From: Candidatus Kuenenia stuttgartensis
Lineage (GTDB): Bacteria; Planctomycetota; Planctomycetia; Planctomycetales; Planctomycetaceae
Assembly: GCA_945861465.1 (NCBI GenBank)
Contig: CAMAVB010000003.1
Coordinates: 24,741-88,740 of the forward strand
DNA length: 64,000 nucleotides
Direction: 5' to 3'
Each line of letters opens with the position of its first letter. Within the stretch, counting starts at the first letter, position 1. Under the pieces are notes generated by a model that made no database searches, was not told the DNA's origin, and saw nothing but the letters and a program-made list of their open reading frames with translations. Made by a program: the position numbers and the translations under genes. Shown one piece after another: positions 54,901 through 62,925 of the stretch.

Positions 54901-55797
54901 GGTTGTGGTCCAGACGAGGAGGTACTCCTGGGCTTGTGATTCTGGCGAGCGGCTGGGCGTCAGCCCTCCGTGTTCTTCGCGGTCATTTCCTCGGAGGGCT
55001 GACGCCCTGCCGCTCGCCGAGTCGCGAATGATCGGAAAACGCACGAACACGCTCTTATGCGTCGTCAGTTTTCGGCCTTCGGCGATTTCCATCTGTGAAT
55101 ACGCACTGCCGCCGCGGCCGGACCAGGGCATGACGTCGTGGCCCTGGTAGATCTTGCCGCGTTCGAAACATTTTTTCAGGAACGTCCAGATGGTTTCGTT
55201 GTTCTCGGTACTGAACGTGAAATAGCTTCCGCCCCACTCCGAATTTCCAAGTCGCTCGACAAGCTGATGTGCCCTGGCGGTTTCGGTCTTGCCAGTCGGA
55301 GTCGTGATCGTGACCTCTTCGTCAGTGCCAAGTTGTTCCGCCAACTGGCGAAGTTGATCGGGGTTGTCCCAGTCCATCCAGTAACCGAGTCGCTGCGATT
55401 GTTCGGTCTGTCGAGCCGCAAACCTGAGGACTCGACGTTTGCATTCGTTGACAAAGTTGTCGATGCCGAATTCATGGACGGCGGTTTTCGTGCCGAGCCC
55501 CAATTGCTTTTCGACTTCAACCTCGACCCACAGCCCCTGGCAGTCGAAACCATTCTGGAATCGCTGATCATGGCCGGTCATCGCAAAGAAGCGTTGATAT
55601 GTGTCTTTGTACGTGCGGCCCCAGGCGTGATGGACTCCCATAGGGTTATTGGCAGTTATGGGACCGTCGAGAAAGCTCCAACGCTTGCGGCCCGCGTTCT
55701 TTCGTCGCAGTTGCTGAAACGTCTGCTGCTGAAGCCAGAGTTTCAAAACGGAATGTTCGCCGGTGACAAAATTGCTGTCGGTGACAGGTTGAAACAT
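51973..55797 (-). CDS. ileS: Isoleucine--tRNA ligase with repeat-derived insertions
   Basis: A 1274-residue class Ia synthetase charging tRNA-Ile. The HIGH region reads [24 protein letters not shown], the editing-domain motif is [16 protein letters not shown], and the KMSKS site reads [14 protein letters not shown], a variant in which M-H-K-S replaces [22 protein letters not shown] and the anticodon-binding half are complete. Three segments derive from dispersed repeats: about residues 260-285 and 847-871 (family C, 75 bp each) and 976-1004 (family E). Start ATG 55797 ([10 protein letters not shown]). It is much longer than usual bacterial IleRS (about 930-1050), partly because of these insertions. 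Confidence 0.94.
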   Translation of the reverse strand: MFQPVTDSNFVTGEHSVLKLWLQQQTFQQLRRKNAGRKRWSFLDGPITANNPMGVHHAWGRTYKDTYQRFFAMTGHDQRFQNGFDCQGLWVEVEVEKQLGLGTKTAVHEFGIDNFVNECKRRVLRFAARQTEQSQRLGYWMDWDNPDQLRQLAEQLGTDEEVTITTPTGKTETARAHQLVERLGNSEWGGSYFTFSTENNETIWTFLKKCFERGKIYQGHDVMPWSGRGGSAYSQMEIAEGRKLTTHKSVFVRFPIIRDSASGRASALRGNDREEHGGLTPSRSPESQAQEYLLVWTTTPWTLTSNVACAVNPDLDYIRIQAKRDNAIYYFAKDNLNYQRLATEFRDGFGRPEWKWPEGVGKLKTLAQIFKEQGGFEELGTIKGAEMIGWDYEGPFDDLPAQRQPGGVPVDENNLSRCGVNSHRVIDGGRDSRGSANVVAGEGTGIVHIAPGCGDIDHKMGVALGLPIIAPLKDEGTYSEEFGDFAGLEAIAPATAELVFEKLKAKGMLVAVETYPHIYPHCWRTGDELVFRLVDEWFINMDWRDEIKDVTRQIKWLPDSIDGQEREIEWLSNMSDWMISKKRFWGLALPIWVNEEDPSDFEVMGSLAELKERSIEGWGDFEGNTPHRPWIDGVIIESQTPGKEGQRMRRVPDVGNPWLDAGIVPFSTMGYNTNREEWQKWYPADLVTECFPGQFRNWFYSMLSLSTMMRYDEADNAEDKKPFRTLLGHRLVQNEQGKPMHKSDGTAIWFEEAAEQLGVDTMRWMYLAHNPAMDLRFGTRHNDKPVTLQTPDGPIEKTLEGVTTCMVTSGPADETRRQILIPLWNCYKFFVDYAIADGFVPSDDLRRRAAGREPSVETAGANSEGLRPAARLNNCQEIDRWILSNLQSLIEVAHREMTQYNAPAFCAAAAGFIDDLSNWYIRRNRRRFWRSKDATDTDKNAAYETLYEVLVTLCRLLAPCIPFITERMYQNLVLGQECSVESVQFSENRGEVALTEHRTLNTEHSLPPSVHLCDYPTADTALLDAGLNLSMSAAQKVVRLAHKLREESNLRVRQPLAELRFASSNVGTAEAIERLADVIGEELNIHRVVRQDNLDALVSYAYKPNLKTLGPKYGKLLNALRTRLPELGDAVLSPLRRGENLTVELEGSSVDLTPDDVLISTVQAAEWVCSDDSGIQVAISTVLTPELIREGMSRDFVRQVQQLRKDANLNIQDRIRVQYHSADNAVQVMVAEWGDYICRETLADSIDFSPSAGVGVKEVSVGDVDVSIWIILLA
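52784..52870. repeat. Family E tandem/inverted repeat inserted in frame in ileS
   Basis: AGTGTTCAGTGTTCAGTGTTC units on one side and GAACACTTTCAACTGAACACTCC on the other form a hairpin-capable array of GTTCAGT repeats, 87 bases (29 codons). On the coding strand it reads [12 protein letters not shown]...[10 protein letters not shown] between YQNLVLGQ and [10 protein letters not shown]. Confidence 0.85.
53184..53258. repeat. Family C palindrome inserted in frame in ileS, copy a (75 bp)
   Basis: GGCGAGCGGCAGGGCGTAAGCCC...GGGCTCACGCCCAGCCGCTCGCC, exactly 75 bases. It encodes about [24 protein letters not shown] just before [13 protein letters not shown], at the junction to the anticodon-binding part. 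Confidence 0.9.
54944..55018. repeat. Family C palindrome inserted in frame in ileS, copy b (75 bp)
   Basis: GGCGAGCGGCTGGGCGTCAGCCC...GGGCTGACGCCCTGCCGCTCGCC, exactly 75 bases. It encodes about [24 protein letters not shown] between VFVRFPI and [13 protein letters not shown], at the entry to the editing domain, almost the same place as the valS insertion. Confidence 0.9.
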
Positions 55798-55863
55798 GAG
55801 AATGAGGAACCAGAATCTGCGATGGAACAAAACCTTGTGAAAACTACCAGTCGCATATTCTAG

Positions 55864-55958
55864 GAGGAATCGCCGCCTCGTGACAGGCAACCGTGAGTGA
55901 TTGAAATTCCGCGTTTGTGAGCTGGGGCAACTGGCGGAACGGCGGATAAACATGTACT
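55864..55958. repeat. Direct repeat family H, copy 2
   Basis: Shares GTGACAGGCAACCG, ATTCCGCGTTTGTGAGC and AACTGGCGGAACGGCGGAT with copy 1 at 40661. It lies between the divergent ileS and DUF1559 genes. Confidence 0.75.
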
Positions 55959-55976
55959 TTATATCGGAATTATGAT

Positions 55977-56155
55977 GTTTAACCGCGTGGGCATCGCCCA
56001 GCGCAAGCGCGGGGACTGTCGTCTTCATCGTTTAACGGCAAGCCGCAGGCGTCGGTGCCAGGTTCGTCTACGCCTGCGGCTCGCCGTTAAACGAAAATGC
56101 CGGTGTTGAAGACAAAAACGACAGTCCTGGCGGCCCGCTGGGCACGCGGTTAAAC
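55977..56155. repeat. Nested palindromes: family F copy 3 interrupted by other palindromes
   Basis: The outer arms GTTTAACCGCGTGGGCATCG / GGGCACGCGGTTAAAC are those of family F. Inside, GACTGTCGTCTTCA pairs with TGAAGACAAAAACGACAGTC. Innermost (56029-56093), CGTTTAACGGCAAGCCGCAGGCG pairs with CGCCTGCGGCTCGCCGTTAAACG. It ends 34 bases before the DUF1559 start codon. Confidence 0.85.
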
Positions 56156-56189
56156 GAATCACCTTTTGCATCATGAAGGAATCCGTCCC

Positions 56190-56984
56190 ATGCTCAAACA
56201 TCCGACCTCCGCCATTCAATCCCTGCTTCATCGTCGTGGTCAGATGAGTACCACAGCGATTGTGTTCCTAGTTCTTGGCATCGTCTTTTTCGTGATGGTT
56301 GTGGTGATTGGCGTGTTGGTCGCGTTGCTGTTGCCCGCCGTTCAGCAGGCACGCACGGCGGCCAGAAGTACGCAGTCGAAAAACAACCTCAAGCAGATCG
56401 GCCTGGCGATGCACAATTACCATGACGTCTACAGCATGTTTCCGCCAGGTGGGATCTACACGAAAAACGATGAACCGTACAACGCCTGGATGACGAGCCT
56501 TCTGCCTTTTGTGGAGCAGGCAAACCTTTACAGCATGATTGACTTCAATCAGCCCTGGACTGCTCCAAAGAATCAGCCCGTTTTCCAGTCGGTAATACCA
56601 GCCTTCCTCAACCCGAATCTTGGACCGGAGGTTTCTTTGGTCGGCGGAGGGTTCGGGGCATCTCATTATGCCGGTAACTCACAGGTCCTGAAGAAAAACG
56701 GAAGTACGAAGATCTTCGACATGGTGGATGGCACGTCAAACACCATTCTCGCCGGAGAAGTTTCAGGTGGTTTTATGGCCTGGGGGGATCCCGAAAATCG
56801 GCGTGATCCCGCCAATGGTCTTGGCACAGCACCGAATCAATTTGGCGGTCCGGCAAGCGGACGTGGTGGCGTGAATATGCTCCTGGCGGATGGATCTGTC
56901 CGATTCATTTCGGAAAACACTAACCCTCAGACTCTGAAGGCACTGGCCAGCCCCGACGGCAACGAACAGGTCGGGGATTTCTGA
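56190..56984 (+). CDS. DUF1559 prepilin-like protein
   Basis: A 264-residue DUF1559 protein with the same non-standard leader as its paralogue at 40875 ([22 protein letters not shown]). The hallmark is [24 protein letters not shown], and the C-terminal [17 protein letters not shown] follows. The leader peptides of the two proteins are almost identical, while the body differs ([19 protein letters not shown]), so the N-terminal module and upstream repeats may have been copied together. ATG 56190 is preceded by GAAGGAATCCGTCCC. Probably membrane-anchored, facing the periplasm. Confidence 0.9.
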   Translation: MLKHPTSAIQSLLHRRGQMSTTAIVFLVLGIVFFVMVVVIGVLVALLLPAVQQARTAARSTQSKNNLKQIGLAMHNYHDVYSMFPPGGIYTKNDEPYNAWMTSLLPFVEQANLYSMIDFNQPWTAPKNQPVFQSVIPAFLNPNLGPEVSLVGGGFGASHYAGNSQVLKKNGSTKIFDMVDGTSNTILAGEVSGGFMAWGDPENRRDPANGLGTAPNQFGGPASGRGGVNMLLADGSVRFISENTNPQTLKALASPDGNEQVGDF

Positions 56985-57032
56985 ATGTTCCGACTTTGCG
57001 CATGTATTCACACGCCTTGAAAGAACTGCTCA

Positions 57033-57335
57033 GTGCTTAAACATCCGGCTTCATCCATTCAATCCCTGCTGCATAGGCGCGGCCAGATGAGTACCAAGGC
57101 CATTGTGTTATTGGTGCTTGGAGTGGCGTTTGCGATTTTCTCAATGTTCGCACTGATTGGCATCGCTCTCGTGCTCCCGGCAGTTCAGCAGGCACGTGAG
57201 GCGGCTCGGCGAGCTGAGATGAAGAATAATCTCAAGCAAATTGGGCTTGCACTGCAGAACTACCACGAAGTCCACAATCTTTACCCGTTGCCCCGCATTG
57301 AAACTGACAGCAAACCAGTTGAGACTACTGAATAA
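57033..57335 (+). CDS. Truncated DUF1559 prepilin-like protein
   Basis: A 100-residue protein with the full N-terminal module ([26 protein letters not shown], then [35 protein letters not shown]) but stopping soon after [12 protein letters not shown]. It lacks the C-terminal half with the DGSVRF motif. GTG start at 57033, 48 bases after the previous gene. It may be a minor pilin-like stub or a decayed paralogue. The open frame is clean with no frameshift evident, and no continuation of the family is seen downstream before the palindrome at 57362. Confidence 0.8.
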   Translation: MLKHPASSIQSLLHRRGQMSTKAIVLLVLGVAFAIFSMFALIGIALVLPAVQQAREAARRAEMKNNLKQIGLALQNYHEVHNLYPLPRIETDSKPVETTE

Positions 57336-57361
57336 TTCTGAATGGAAATGCAACCACGCCG

Positions 57362-57424
57362 TAGCTTGACTCTCCAGAGTCGAGCATGTTCGGGGATTGC
57401 TCGACTCTGGAGAGTCAAGCTACG
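57362..57424. repeat. Palindrome (family M) overlapping the 3' end of xth
   Basis: GTAGCTTGACTCTCCAGAGTCGAGCA pairs almost perfectly with TGCTCGACTCTGGAGAGTCAAGCTAC. Its right end encodes the last residues (VA) and the TGA stop of the minus-strand exodeoxyribonuclease gene. Confidence 0.9.
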
Positions 57425-58200
57425 GTCTCCTGAAGGTCAATATCCACCGACACTGGTGCGTGGTCACTGATCTCCAGCGCGGCTTCGCGATGCACGATCG
57501 CGGACCGAAACATCGGACGCGCGGCGGCGTTGCAGAGCAGGTAATCGATTCGCCAGCCGCGATCCAGTTCTCGGGCGCGACCGCGATTGGACCACCACGA
57601 ATACGGTCCCTGCACATCGCCGTGGTGTTCACGGACCAGGTCGTGCCAGCCGGACTTCAGCATTTTTCCGAACCACTGGCGTTCGTGCGGCAGAAACCCA
57701 GAAGTTTTCTCGTTGGCCTTTGCGTAAAAAATGTCTTTTTCCGTGTGAGCCACGTTGATGTCGCCACCGAAGAACATTGGTATGTCACTCGGACGACTAT
57801 TGGTCCAGCGGCGGAATTTCTTCATCCAGGATTCTTTGACGGTCTGCCGTTCCGGGCTGGAAGAACCTGACGGAAGATAAACGCATGCCAGCCGAATACC
57901 CTGAACTTCCGCCTCAATAATGCGTCCTTCATCGTCCTGATCCGAATCTGACAGGGCCAGTTTGACCAAGTTGATGGGAGTTCGAGACCAGATCGCCGTT
58001 CCGGAATACCCTGGACGCTGAGCCGGATTCCAGACAACATGCCATCCGTCGGGCTGCTGAAATTCCTCCGGCAGCTGTTCGGGGCGGGCACGGACTTCCT
58101 GAAGCAGCAGAATATCCGGCTGAATCGCGTCAATGTGCTTTTTGAATCCTTTGCGGATCGCGGCTCGCATGCCATTCACGTTCCATGTTACAATTCGCAT
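57415..58200 (-). CDS. xth: Exodeoxyribonuclease III (AP endonuclease family)
   Basis: A 261-residue Mg-dependent exonuclease III / AP endonuclease that cuts DNA at abasic sites during base-excision repair. Conserved residues: RIVTWNVNGMRAA, LLLQEVRA (metal-binding Glu), GYSGTAIWSR, GGDINVAHTEKDI (Asp/Asn), RIDYLLCN and the catalytic SDHAPV histidine. Length is normal. ATG 58200. The C-terminal TVA and the stop codon come from an overlapping palindrome, so the original end may have been slightly different. Confidence 0.95.
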   Translation of the reverse strand: MRIVTWNVNGMRAAIRKGFKKHIDAIQPDILLLQEVRARPEQLPEEFQQPDGWHVVWNPAQRPGYSGTAIWSRTPINLVKLALSDSDQDDEGRIIEAEVQGIRLACVYLPSGSSSPERQTVKESWMKKFRRWTNSRPSDIPMFFGGDINVAHTEKDIFYAKANEKTSGFLPHERQWFGKMLKSGWHDLVREHHGDVQGPYSWWSNRGRARELDRGWRIDYLLCNAAARPMFRSAIVHREAALEISDHAPVSVDIDLQETVA

Positions 58201-58491
58201 CAGGAATCTCGGTTCTGGGGAATTTTGTGGTCGCCCACAGTTTTTGGGCGATTGGATGAAATCGGCAAAATACGCATTATGGAAGAAAACTCAAGAAATC
58301 TGCGTAATCCATTGGACTTGACTCATCTTGTCGAATTATCCTGATTCCTCGGCTGGATTGAAGTGATTGGGTCCAGCAGCTGTCCACAGGGGTTTCCTCC
58401 TGTAATATCAGTATGGCTGCAGGTCATTCTTGGCGTTCCGGACATCCTCCGCTATTTTCAACGCGCGGCCAATTCTAAGGGGTTTAGTTAT
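58201..58491. other. Intergenic region, nothing recognised
   Basis: About 290 bases between the divergent xth and the Gly-rich exported protein gene. It must hold both promoters, but no confident promoter, repeat or small gene is seen. Confidence 0.4.
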
Positions 58492-59829
58492 ATGAAAACT
58501 CTTCGTTTCATCTCAACTTTTGCAATGTTGGCTTTGGCTACCGTTGTAACGGCAGGTTCCATGTATGTAACGGTGGTGGCTGCGGCCCAGCAGGAATCCA
58601 CTGATTCCGCTGTTGTGCTACCGTCGGCGGCAACGGTCCATGATATTCCAGTCGTTACGGACGTCGCTGACGGTCCCGGTCTAGACGCCGCGATTGAGGG
58701 TCTTGAGCCTGCTCTAGATAAGACACAGATTTTGCGAGACCAGCAGAGCCACGTGATCCTTGATGACAAGGGTGGTTTCAAAGGTAGGCTTTCATCACTG
58801 CGAAAAGCAGACGGCGAGCCTGTTCCAGCGGCTAATTTGAACGTCACGCTTGCACAACATGGTGCGATAATCGGTTCCACAACGACCGATGTGAACGGGC
58901 GATTCTCTTTCACCGGCCTTCCGGACGGTGTTGTTGCAATCTGGGCCGAGGGCAAAGACGCTTTGATGCTGTCGAGTTTTGTCCTGTTTGGAAAAGACAC
59001 GGCAATCGAAGAAAATGCCGGTCTGGTGGCAGCTCAGGTCGAGCTGGATGTGGACTCTGCGGTCGTTTTTGGAGCTGACATTGCAACCGTGAAGGAGCTG
59101 ATGTCTCCGTACTTGAACATTCAGGACAAACGGTTCGCGAATGAGCTCGCTGCCGAGGATCAGGAGTTCAATTTTGGCTCGGGCGAAGTATCGGCGACGC
59201 TTCGAAATCACAGTGTCAGCCTCCAGGCCGATGGAAGTCTGAACGGCGAGTTAAGCATTCTCGATGACCGTACGGGCCGTGTTCGCGAAGTCCTTGACAT
59301 GACCGTGCATTTTGTGCGAAATGGCGTTAAAGCGGCATCTTCGGAAGTCTCCAATGATGGAAGTTTCATTGCGAACGGATTGACTCCAGGCGTCTATAGT
59401 GTCGTTACAGTCGGCCAGGACGGCATTCTGGTCTGCTCTGTCAATGTTGTTGGCACGGCCTTGGCAAACAACCGTGTTCAGGATGTTGGTTTGGGCGAGT
59501 TTACTCCCGCCAGCACTGTTTCGGCATCGTTGATGCTTGGCGGATTTGGTGGTTCACCGGTTGGGGCAGGAAATCTGGGAGCGTTTTCCGGGGCGTCAGG
59601 CGGTGGTGGTCTCGGTCTGGCGGGCATGAATTCAGCTCCGCCTGCCAACGGTGCAGGCGGACAATCTGGCGGAGGAAGTGGTGGCGGAACAGGTGGCGGC
59701 GGTGCTGGTGCCGGCGGTGCTGGTGGCGGCGGCCTTTTGGGTGCATTGCTGGCAGGCGGCATCGGTGGGGCAATTGGCTATGCCGCAGGAGACAACAACA
59801 ACGGCAATCCAGCAAGCCCAGGGAACTAG
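58492..59829 (+). CDS. Exported protein with carboxypeptidase-regulatory-like domains and Gly-rich tail
   Basis: A 445-residue exported protein. Signal peptide: MKTLRFISTFAMLALATVVTAG. Two regions resemble carboxypeptidase regulatory-like (transthyretin-like) beta-sandwiches: VTLAQHGAIIGSTTTDVNGRFSFTGLPDGVVAI near 125-155, and KAASSEVSNDGSFIANGLTPGVYSVV near 285-310. The C-terminus is very Gly-rich (GGGSGGGTGGGGAGAGGAGGG), followed by LLGALLAGGIGGAIGYAAG, a glycine-zipper-like segment that could insert in or stick to the membrane. Start ATG 58492 with AAGGGG upstream. A strong terminator follows. Role unknown. Confidence 0.8.
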   Translation: MKTLRFISTFAMLALATVVTAGSMYVTVVAAAQQESTDSAVVLPSAATVHDIPVVTDVADGPGLDAAIEGLEPALDKTQILRDQQSHVILDDKGGFKGRLSSLRKADGEPVPAANLNVTLAQHGAIIGSTTTDVNGRFSFTGLPDGVVAIWAEGKDALMLSSFVLFGKDTAIEENAGLVAAQVELDVDSAVVFGADIATVKELMSPYLNIQDKRFANELAAEDQEFNFGSGEVSATLRNHSVSLQADGSLNGELSILDDRTGRVREVLDMTVHFVRNGVKAASSEVSNDGSFIANGLTPGVYSVVTVGQDGILVCSVNVVGTALANNRVQDVGLGEFTPASTVSASLMLGGFGGSPVGAGNLGAFSGASGGGGLGLAGMNSAPPANGAGGQSGGGSGGGTGGGGAGAGGAGGGGLLGALLAGGIGGAIGYAAGDNNNGNPASPGN

Positions 59830-59857
59830 TTGTCGGATCGTATTGAAATCTGATTCA

Positions 59858-59891
59858 AAGCCCCGGATCCTCAGGTCCGGGGCTTTTTTTT
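59858..59891 (+). terminator. Rho-independent terminator
   Basis: The perfect 10-base stem AAGCCCCGGA / TCCGGGGCTT encloses the loop TCCTCAGG and is followed by T8. It lies 29 bases after the stop of the Gly-rich protein gene. It is the clearest intrinsic terminator in the window. Confidence 0.92.
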
Positions 59892-59910
59892 GGGACGGTT
59901 GGCGATTCCC

Positions 59911-60987
59911 TTACAAGTACTCCTGGCGATCCTGCTTTACTAACTGACTCAGAATCTCCTTGATACGTTCGGACTGTGCCGCGTCGGCAACCAGAGTGGC
60001 GTCTCCCGTATGCACGATAATCACGTTACGTAGTCCCAGGGTTGCGATCAGATGATCGTCGGTCGTGCGGATGATGCATCCCTGAGTATCGACGCCGCAA
60101 AATGGTCCGTCGGTCGTATTGCCTTCCGCATCGCATCCATTCAGGCGTGGCAATGAAAGCCAGCTGCCAACATCGTCCCATTGAAACGGAGCTTCGATCA
60201 CAACCACGTTTTGAGCCCGTTCCAGCACGGCATAGTCGATGGAAATGCTCTTGAGTGTTGGGAATTCGTGAGCGATGACATCCTTGCCGCGACCGCGATG
60301 AACTCCGTCGGCAATCCGCATCAGGCCGGCATGAAGTTCAGGCTCATGCTGTCTCAGCAGATCGACAATCGTCTGTGCTTTCCAGCAGAAGATCCCACAG
60401 TTCCAGAAGAATCTGCCGTCGCGAATGTATTCTTCCGCGAGTCCTTGATGGGGTTTTTCCCGGAATGCAGTTACTCGATACAAGCGAGGCGCGACGCTTG
60501 AAACCAGTTCTCCCCGTTCAATATAGCCATAGCCTGTCGCAGGAAACGTGGGAATCACACCGAAGAGAACCAGCCTGGAAGCATCGTTTTCGACAGTTTG
60601 TACAGCATTTCGGGCAGCGGCGGCGAAAGCCTGTTCGGTGTGAATCACATGGTCCGCAGGCATCACAAACATGATGCCATCCGGATCCTGCTCAAGAATC
60701 TGTATGGCGGCCAGTCCGACACACGGAGCCGTGTTGCGGGCGGCGGGTTCCATCAGCACGTTCTGGCGTGGAACTTCAGGCAACTGCGCGATTGTCGCTT
60801 CGGCCTGAACTTCGTTAGTGACAATCCACAGGCGAGATTGATCCACCCAGCCTCGACAACGATCCGCTGTCTGCTGAATCATCGTGCGACTACCAGCCAG
60901 TCGCAACAACTGCTTTGGCGTTCGTTTTCGGCTTTGAGGCCAGAATCGAGTCCCACTGCCACCTGCCATGATGACGGCATGTAACAT
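59911..60987 (-). CDS. manC: Mannose-1-phosphate guanylyltransferase
   Basis: A 358-residue nucleotidyltransferase making GDP-mannose from mannose-1-phosphate and GTP, for polysaccharide and glycoprotein synthesis. Motifs: HAVIMAGGSGTRFWPQSRKRTPKQLL (nucleotide binding), MFVMPADHVI, GYIERGE, TAFREKPHQGLAEEYI and WDDVGSWLSL. It has no fused phosphomannose isomerase cupin domain, so it is the short, monofunctional form. Start ATG 60987 (MLHAVIM); the track start at 61026 is upstream of the natural N-terminus. It follows the response-regulator gene by 16 bases, likely one transcript. Confidence 0.92.
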   Translation of the reverse strand: MLHAVIMAGGSGTRFWPQSRKRTPKQLLRLAGSRTMIQQTADRCRGWVDQSRLWIVTNEVQAEATIAQLPEVPRQNVLMEPAARNTAPCVGLAAIQILEQDPDGIMFVMPADHVIHTEQAFAAAARNAVQTVENDASRLVLFGVIPTFPATGYGYIERGELVSSVAPRLYRVTAFREKPHQGLAEEYIRDGRFFWNCGIFCWKAQTIVDLLRQHEPELHAGLMRIADGVHRGRGKDVIAHEFPTLKSISIDYAVLERAQNVVVIEAPFQWDDVGSWLSLPRLNGCDAEGNTTDGPFCGVDTQGCIIRTTDDHLIATLGLRNVIIVHTGDATLVADAAQSERIKEILSQLVKQDRQEYL

Positions 60988-61003
60988 CTGCAAATCCCTG
61001 AAC

Positions 61004-61387
61004 TTATGAAGGTTGTTTGCCAGCAATTGCCCGTGCGACGGATTCGAGCATCACTTCCATAGCGAACGGTTTTCGCAGGTAATCGACGACACCCAGCATT
61101 TCGGCGTACGCCTTATGTCGGCTGCCTTCGTTTGCCGTCATCATGATCACGGGCGGCGCGTCGGGCATTTCCGCCAGAAATTCCAGCACAGGGAATCCAC
61201 CCATGCGAGGCATCATCATGTCCGTGAGTACCAAGTCTGGTTTTTGCGCCTGAATAATGCGACGACCATCCTGACCGTTATTCGCGGAAAACACGCGATA
61301 TCCGACCGCAGTCAGAACGCTCTGAATGGTTGCCGAGATATCTCGATCGTCTTCGATCAAAACGATCGTCTTTTGATTCTCTGACAT
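61004..61387 (-). CDS. Single-domain response regulator
   Basis: A 127-residue CheY-like receiver without output domain. The acidic pocket is VLIEDDRD, the phospho-acceptor is in [13 protein letters not shown], then MMTAN (Thr) and LRKPF (Lys): all conserved, so phosphorylation is expected. No histidine kinase is next to it. It lies between trpF and manC on the minus strand with short gaps, and may control GDP-mannose-dependent processes or simply share a transcript. ATG 61387. Confidence 0.93.
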   Translation of the reverse strand: MSENQKTIVLIEDDRDISATIQSVLTAVGYRVFSANNGQDGRRIIQAQKPDLVLTDMMMPRMGGFPVLEFLAEMPDAPPVIMMTANEGSRHKAYAEMLGVVDYLRKPFAMEVMLESVARAIAGKQPS

Positions 61388-61464
61388 AACTCAGTATCAT
61401 CCTGAAGGCATGAAAGTTCAGATTCAACTCAATGACCCGCTTCGACTGCAACACGAATTGTCCA

Positions 61465-62199
61465 TCACTCCTGCTCGAAAAGCAACGGTTTCCCGATCCG
61501 TACATTGTGAATCAAGCGGCCGGAATCGGAAGCCGCAGCGCGAGCGGCATTGACAAATTCGTAAACACGAGCCGGGTCCTTGATCCCTGGAGACGATTCA
61601 ACACCGCTGGCTGTATCGATGCCCCACACCGTTCGGTAGTTCACAACGCATGCTACGTTTTTCGGTGTCAGCCCACCAGCAAGAATTAAAGGCGGCCTTT
61701 GCTGCAATGTGTAACTCTCCAGAATGCTGAGATCGACGGTGGTGCCCGTACCGCCGAATTCTCCTGGAACAAATGCGTCAAGGAGAATCGCGGCCAATGG
61801 TACCTGCGCGGACAGCCGATCAATATCGATCAAAGTGTGCTTGGCGTTTCCAGGATCAACTCGAAACGCGCGAACGATTGGAACATCGGGGCAAAGTCGG
61901 TGTATCTCGGTGACGTGTTCAACTGACTCGTCACCATGAACCTGAATCACACTCAATCCCACTTCCTGAACCGCTGTTCGGATGGCGTCGGCTTCCGCAT
62001 TCACAAACACGCCAACCAGATCGACAAGCGGCAGATGGACGGCCGATCGTCGTACGGTTTCTGCCATGGCACAAGCGATCGGGATGGAAACAAATCGTCG
62101 GGAATCAGGAAAGAAATTGAATCCAATTGCGTCCGCCCCGGAATGAATAACGGTCGCGGCATCTTCGGCACGCATTACACCACAGATTTTGATCCACAC
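61465..62199 (-). CDS. trpF: Phosphoribosylanthranilate isomerase
   Basis: A 244-residue TIM-barrel enzyme of tryptophan synthesis that converts N-(5-phosphoribosyl)anthranilate to the CdRP ketose. It has WIKICGVMRAEDA (general-base Cys), AIGFNFFPDSRRFV, LVGVFVN, VIQVHGDES, AILLDAFVPGEFGGTG (general-acid Asp), LILAGGLTPKNV and WGIDTASGVESSPGIKD. Start GTG 62199, with GGAGGA seven bases upstream. No other trp genes are nearby; scattered trp genes are common in this phylum. It heads the trpF, response regulator, manC run. Confidence 0.95.
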   Translation of the reverse strand: MWIKICGVMRAEDAATVIHSGADAIGFNFFPDSRRFVSIPIACAMAETVRRSAVHLPLVDLVGVFVNAEADAIRTAVQEVGLSVIQVHGDESVEHVTEIHRLCPDVPIVRAFRVDPGNAKHTLIDIDRLSAQVPLAAILLDAFVPGEFGGTGTTVDLSILESYTLQQRPPLILAGGLTPKNVACVVNYRTVWGIDTASGVESSPGIKDPARVYEFVNAARAAASDSGRLIHNVRIGKPLLFEQE

Positions 62200-62316
62200 T
62201 GTTCAGTCCTCCACTTCCGGAATCGGCGATCCGGGAAGAATATCCTCACCCTCCCAGTTCACAAGTCAATACGCCGCGTCGCAAAGGAGAATCCAATCTT
62301 GCTGCCGGGGACAGGT

Positions 62317-62925
62317 TTAAGGCTTTTGGCGGGCAACATGAGGAAATGTGCCCCATTCAACCAACGCAAGGTGGCTCTGCTTCTTGACCAGCGGCGATGC
62401 AGGTCTCGGACCAACCTCGGCGGGAGGCCCGATGATGTCAAATTCATTGCCGGTTGATTTGCGACCGTAAGCACCGTGATAAATCTTCCCGGCCTTCAGG
62501 GTCTCGTAACTATGATTCCGAACGTGCTGGGGAAGGGTGGTCGCGGATTTAAGACATTCGACAGCTCGTAGAGTCGGAGCCAGACCGTAGACGCCGGTCG
62601 ATGACGGTCGCAACCCCGTCAGGACGCTCGTACGAGAAGGATTGCAGAGTCGCGACTGGCAACGTGCGTTTTGAAACAGTATGCCGCGACTCGCCAGATG
62701 ATCAATGTGCGGAGTCATGGCTTGCGGATGTCCGTTGAGACAACCCAGCCAATCGTTCTGATCGTCAATGATAATCATGACAACATTCTGAGCACGCTGA
62801 GGCGAAGTTGATGGCTGATTCGCGGCGGCTTTCTGGCAGAGGAGCAGGCTATTCGCTAGCGGGACCAATACGCCAATTACCCCCTGGATCGCACAAAACA
62901 AGACCGCACGCGACTTCAATTCCAT
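62317..62925 (-). pseudogene. Truncated sulfatase (iduronate-2-sulfatase-like)
   Basis: The N-terminal 202 residues of an exported sulfatase. A signal-like N-terminus (AVLFCAIQGVIGVLVPLANS) leads to the metal-binding strand VVMIIIDDQNDWLGCLNGHP. The formylglycine motif CNPSRTSVLTGLRP follows, and then KAGKIYHGAYG. Intact relatives have about 450-500 residues; here the frame ends after VEWGTFPHVARQKP and only about 117 bases separate it from trpF, so the C-terminal half with further metal ligands is deleted. It is unlikely to be active. Start ATG 62925 (MELKSRAV). Confidence 0.8.
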
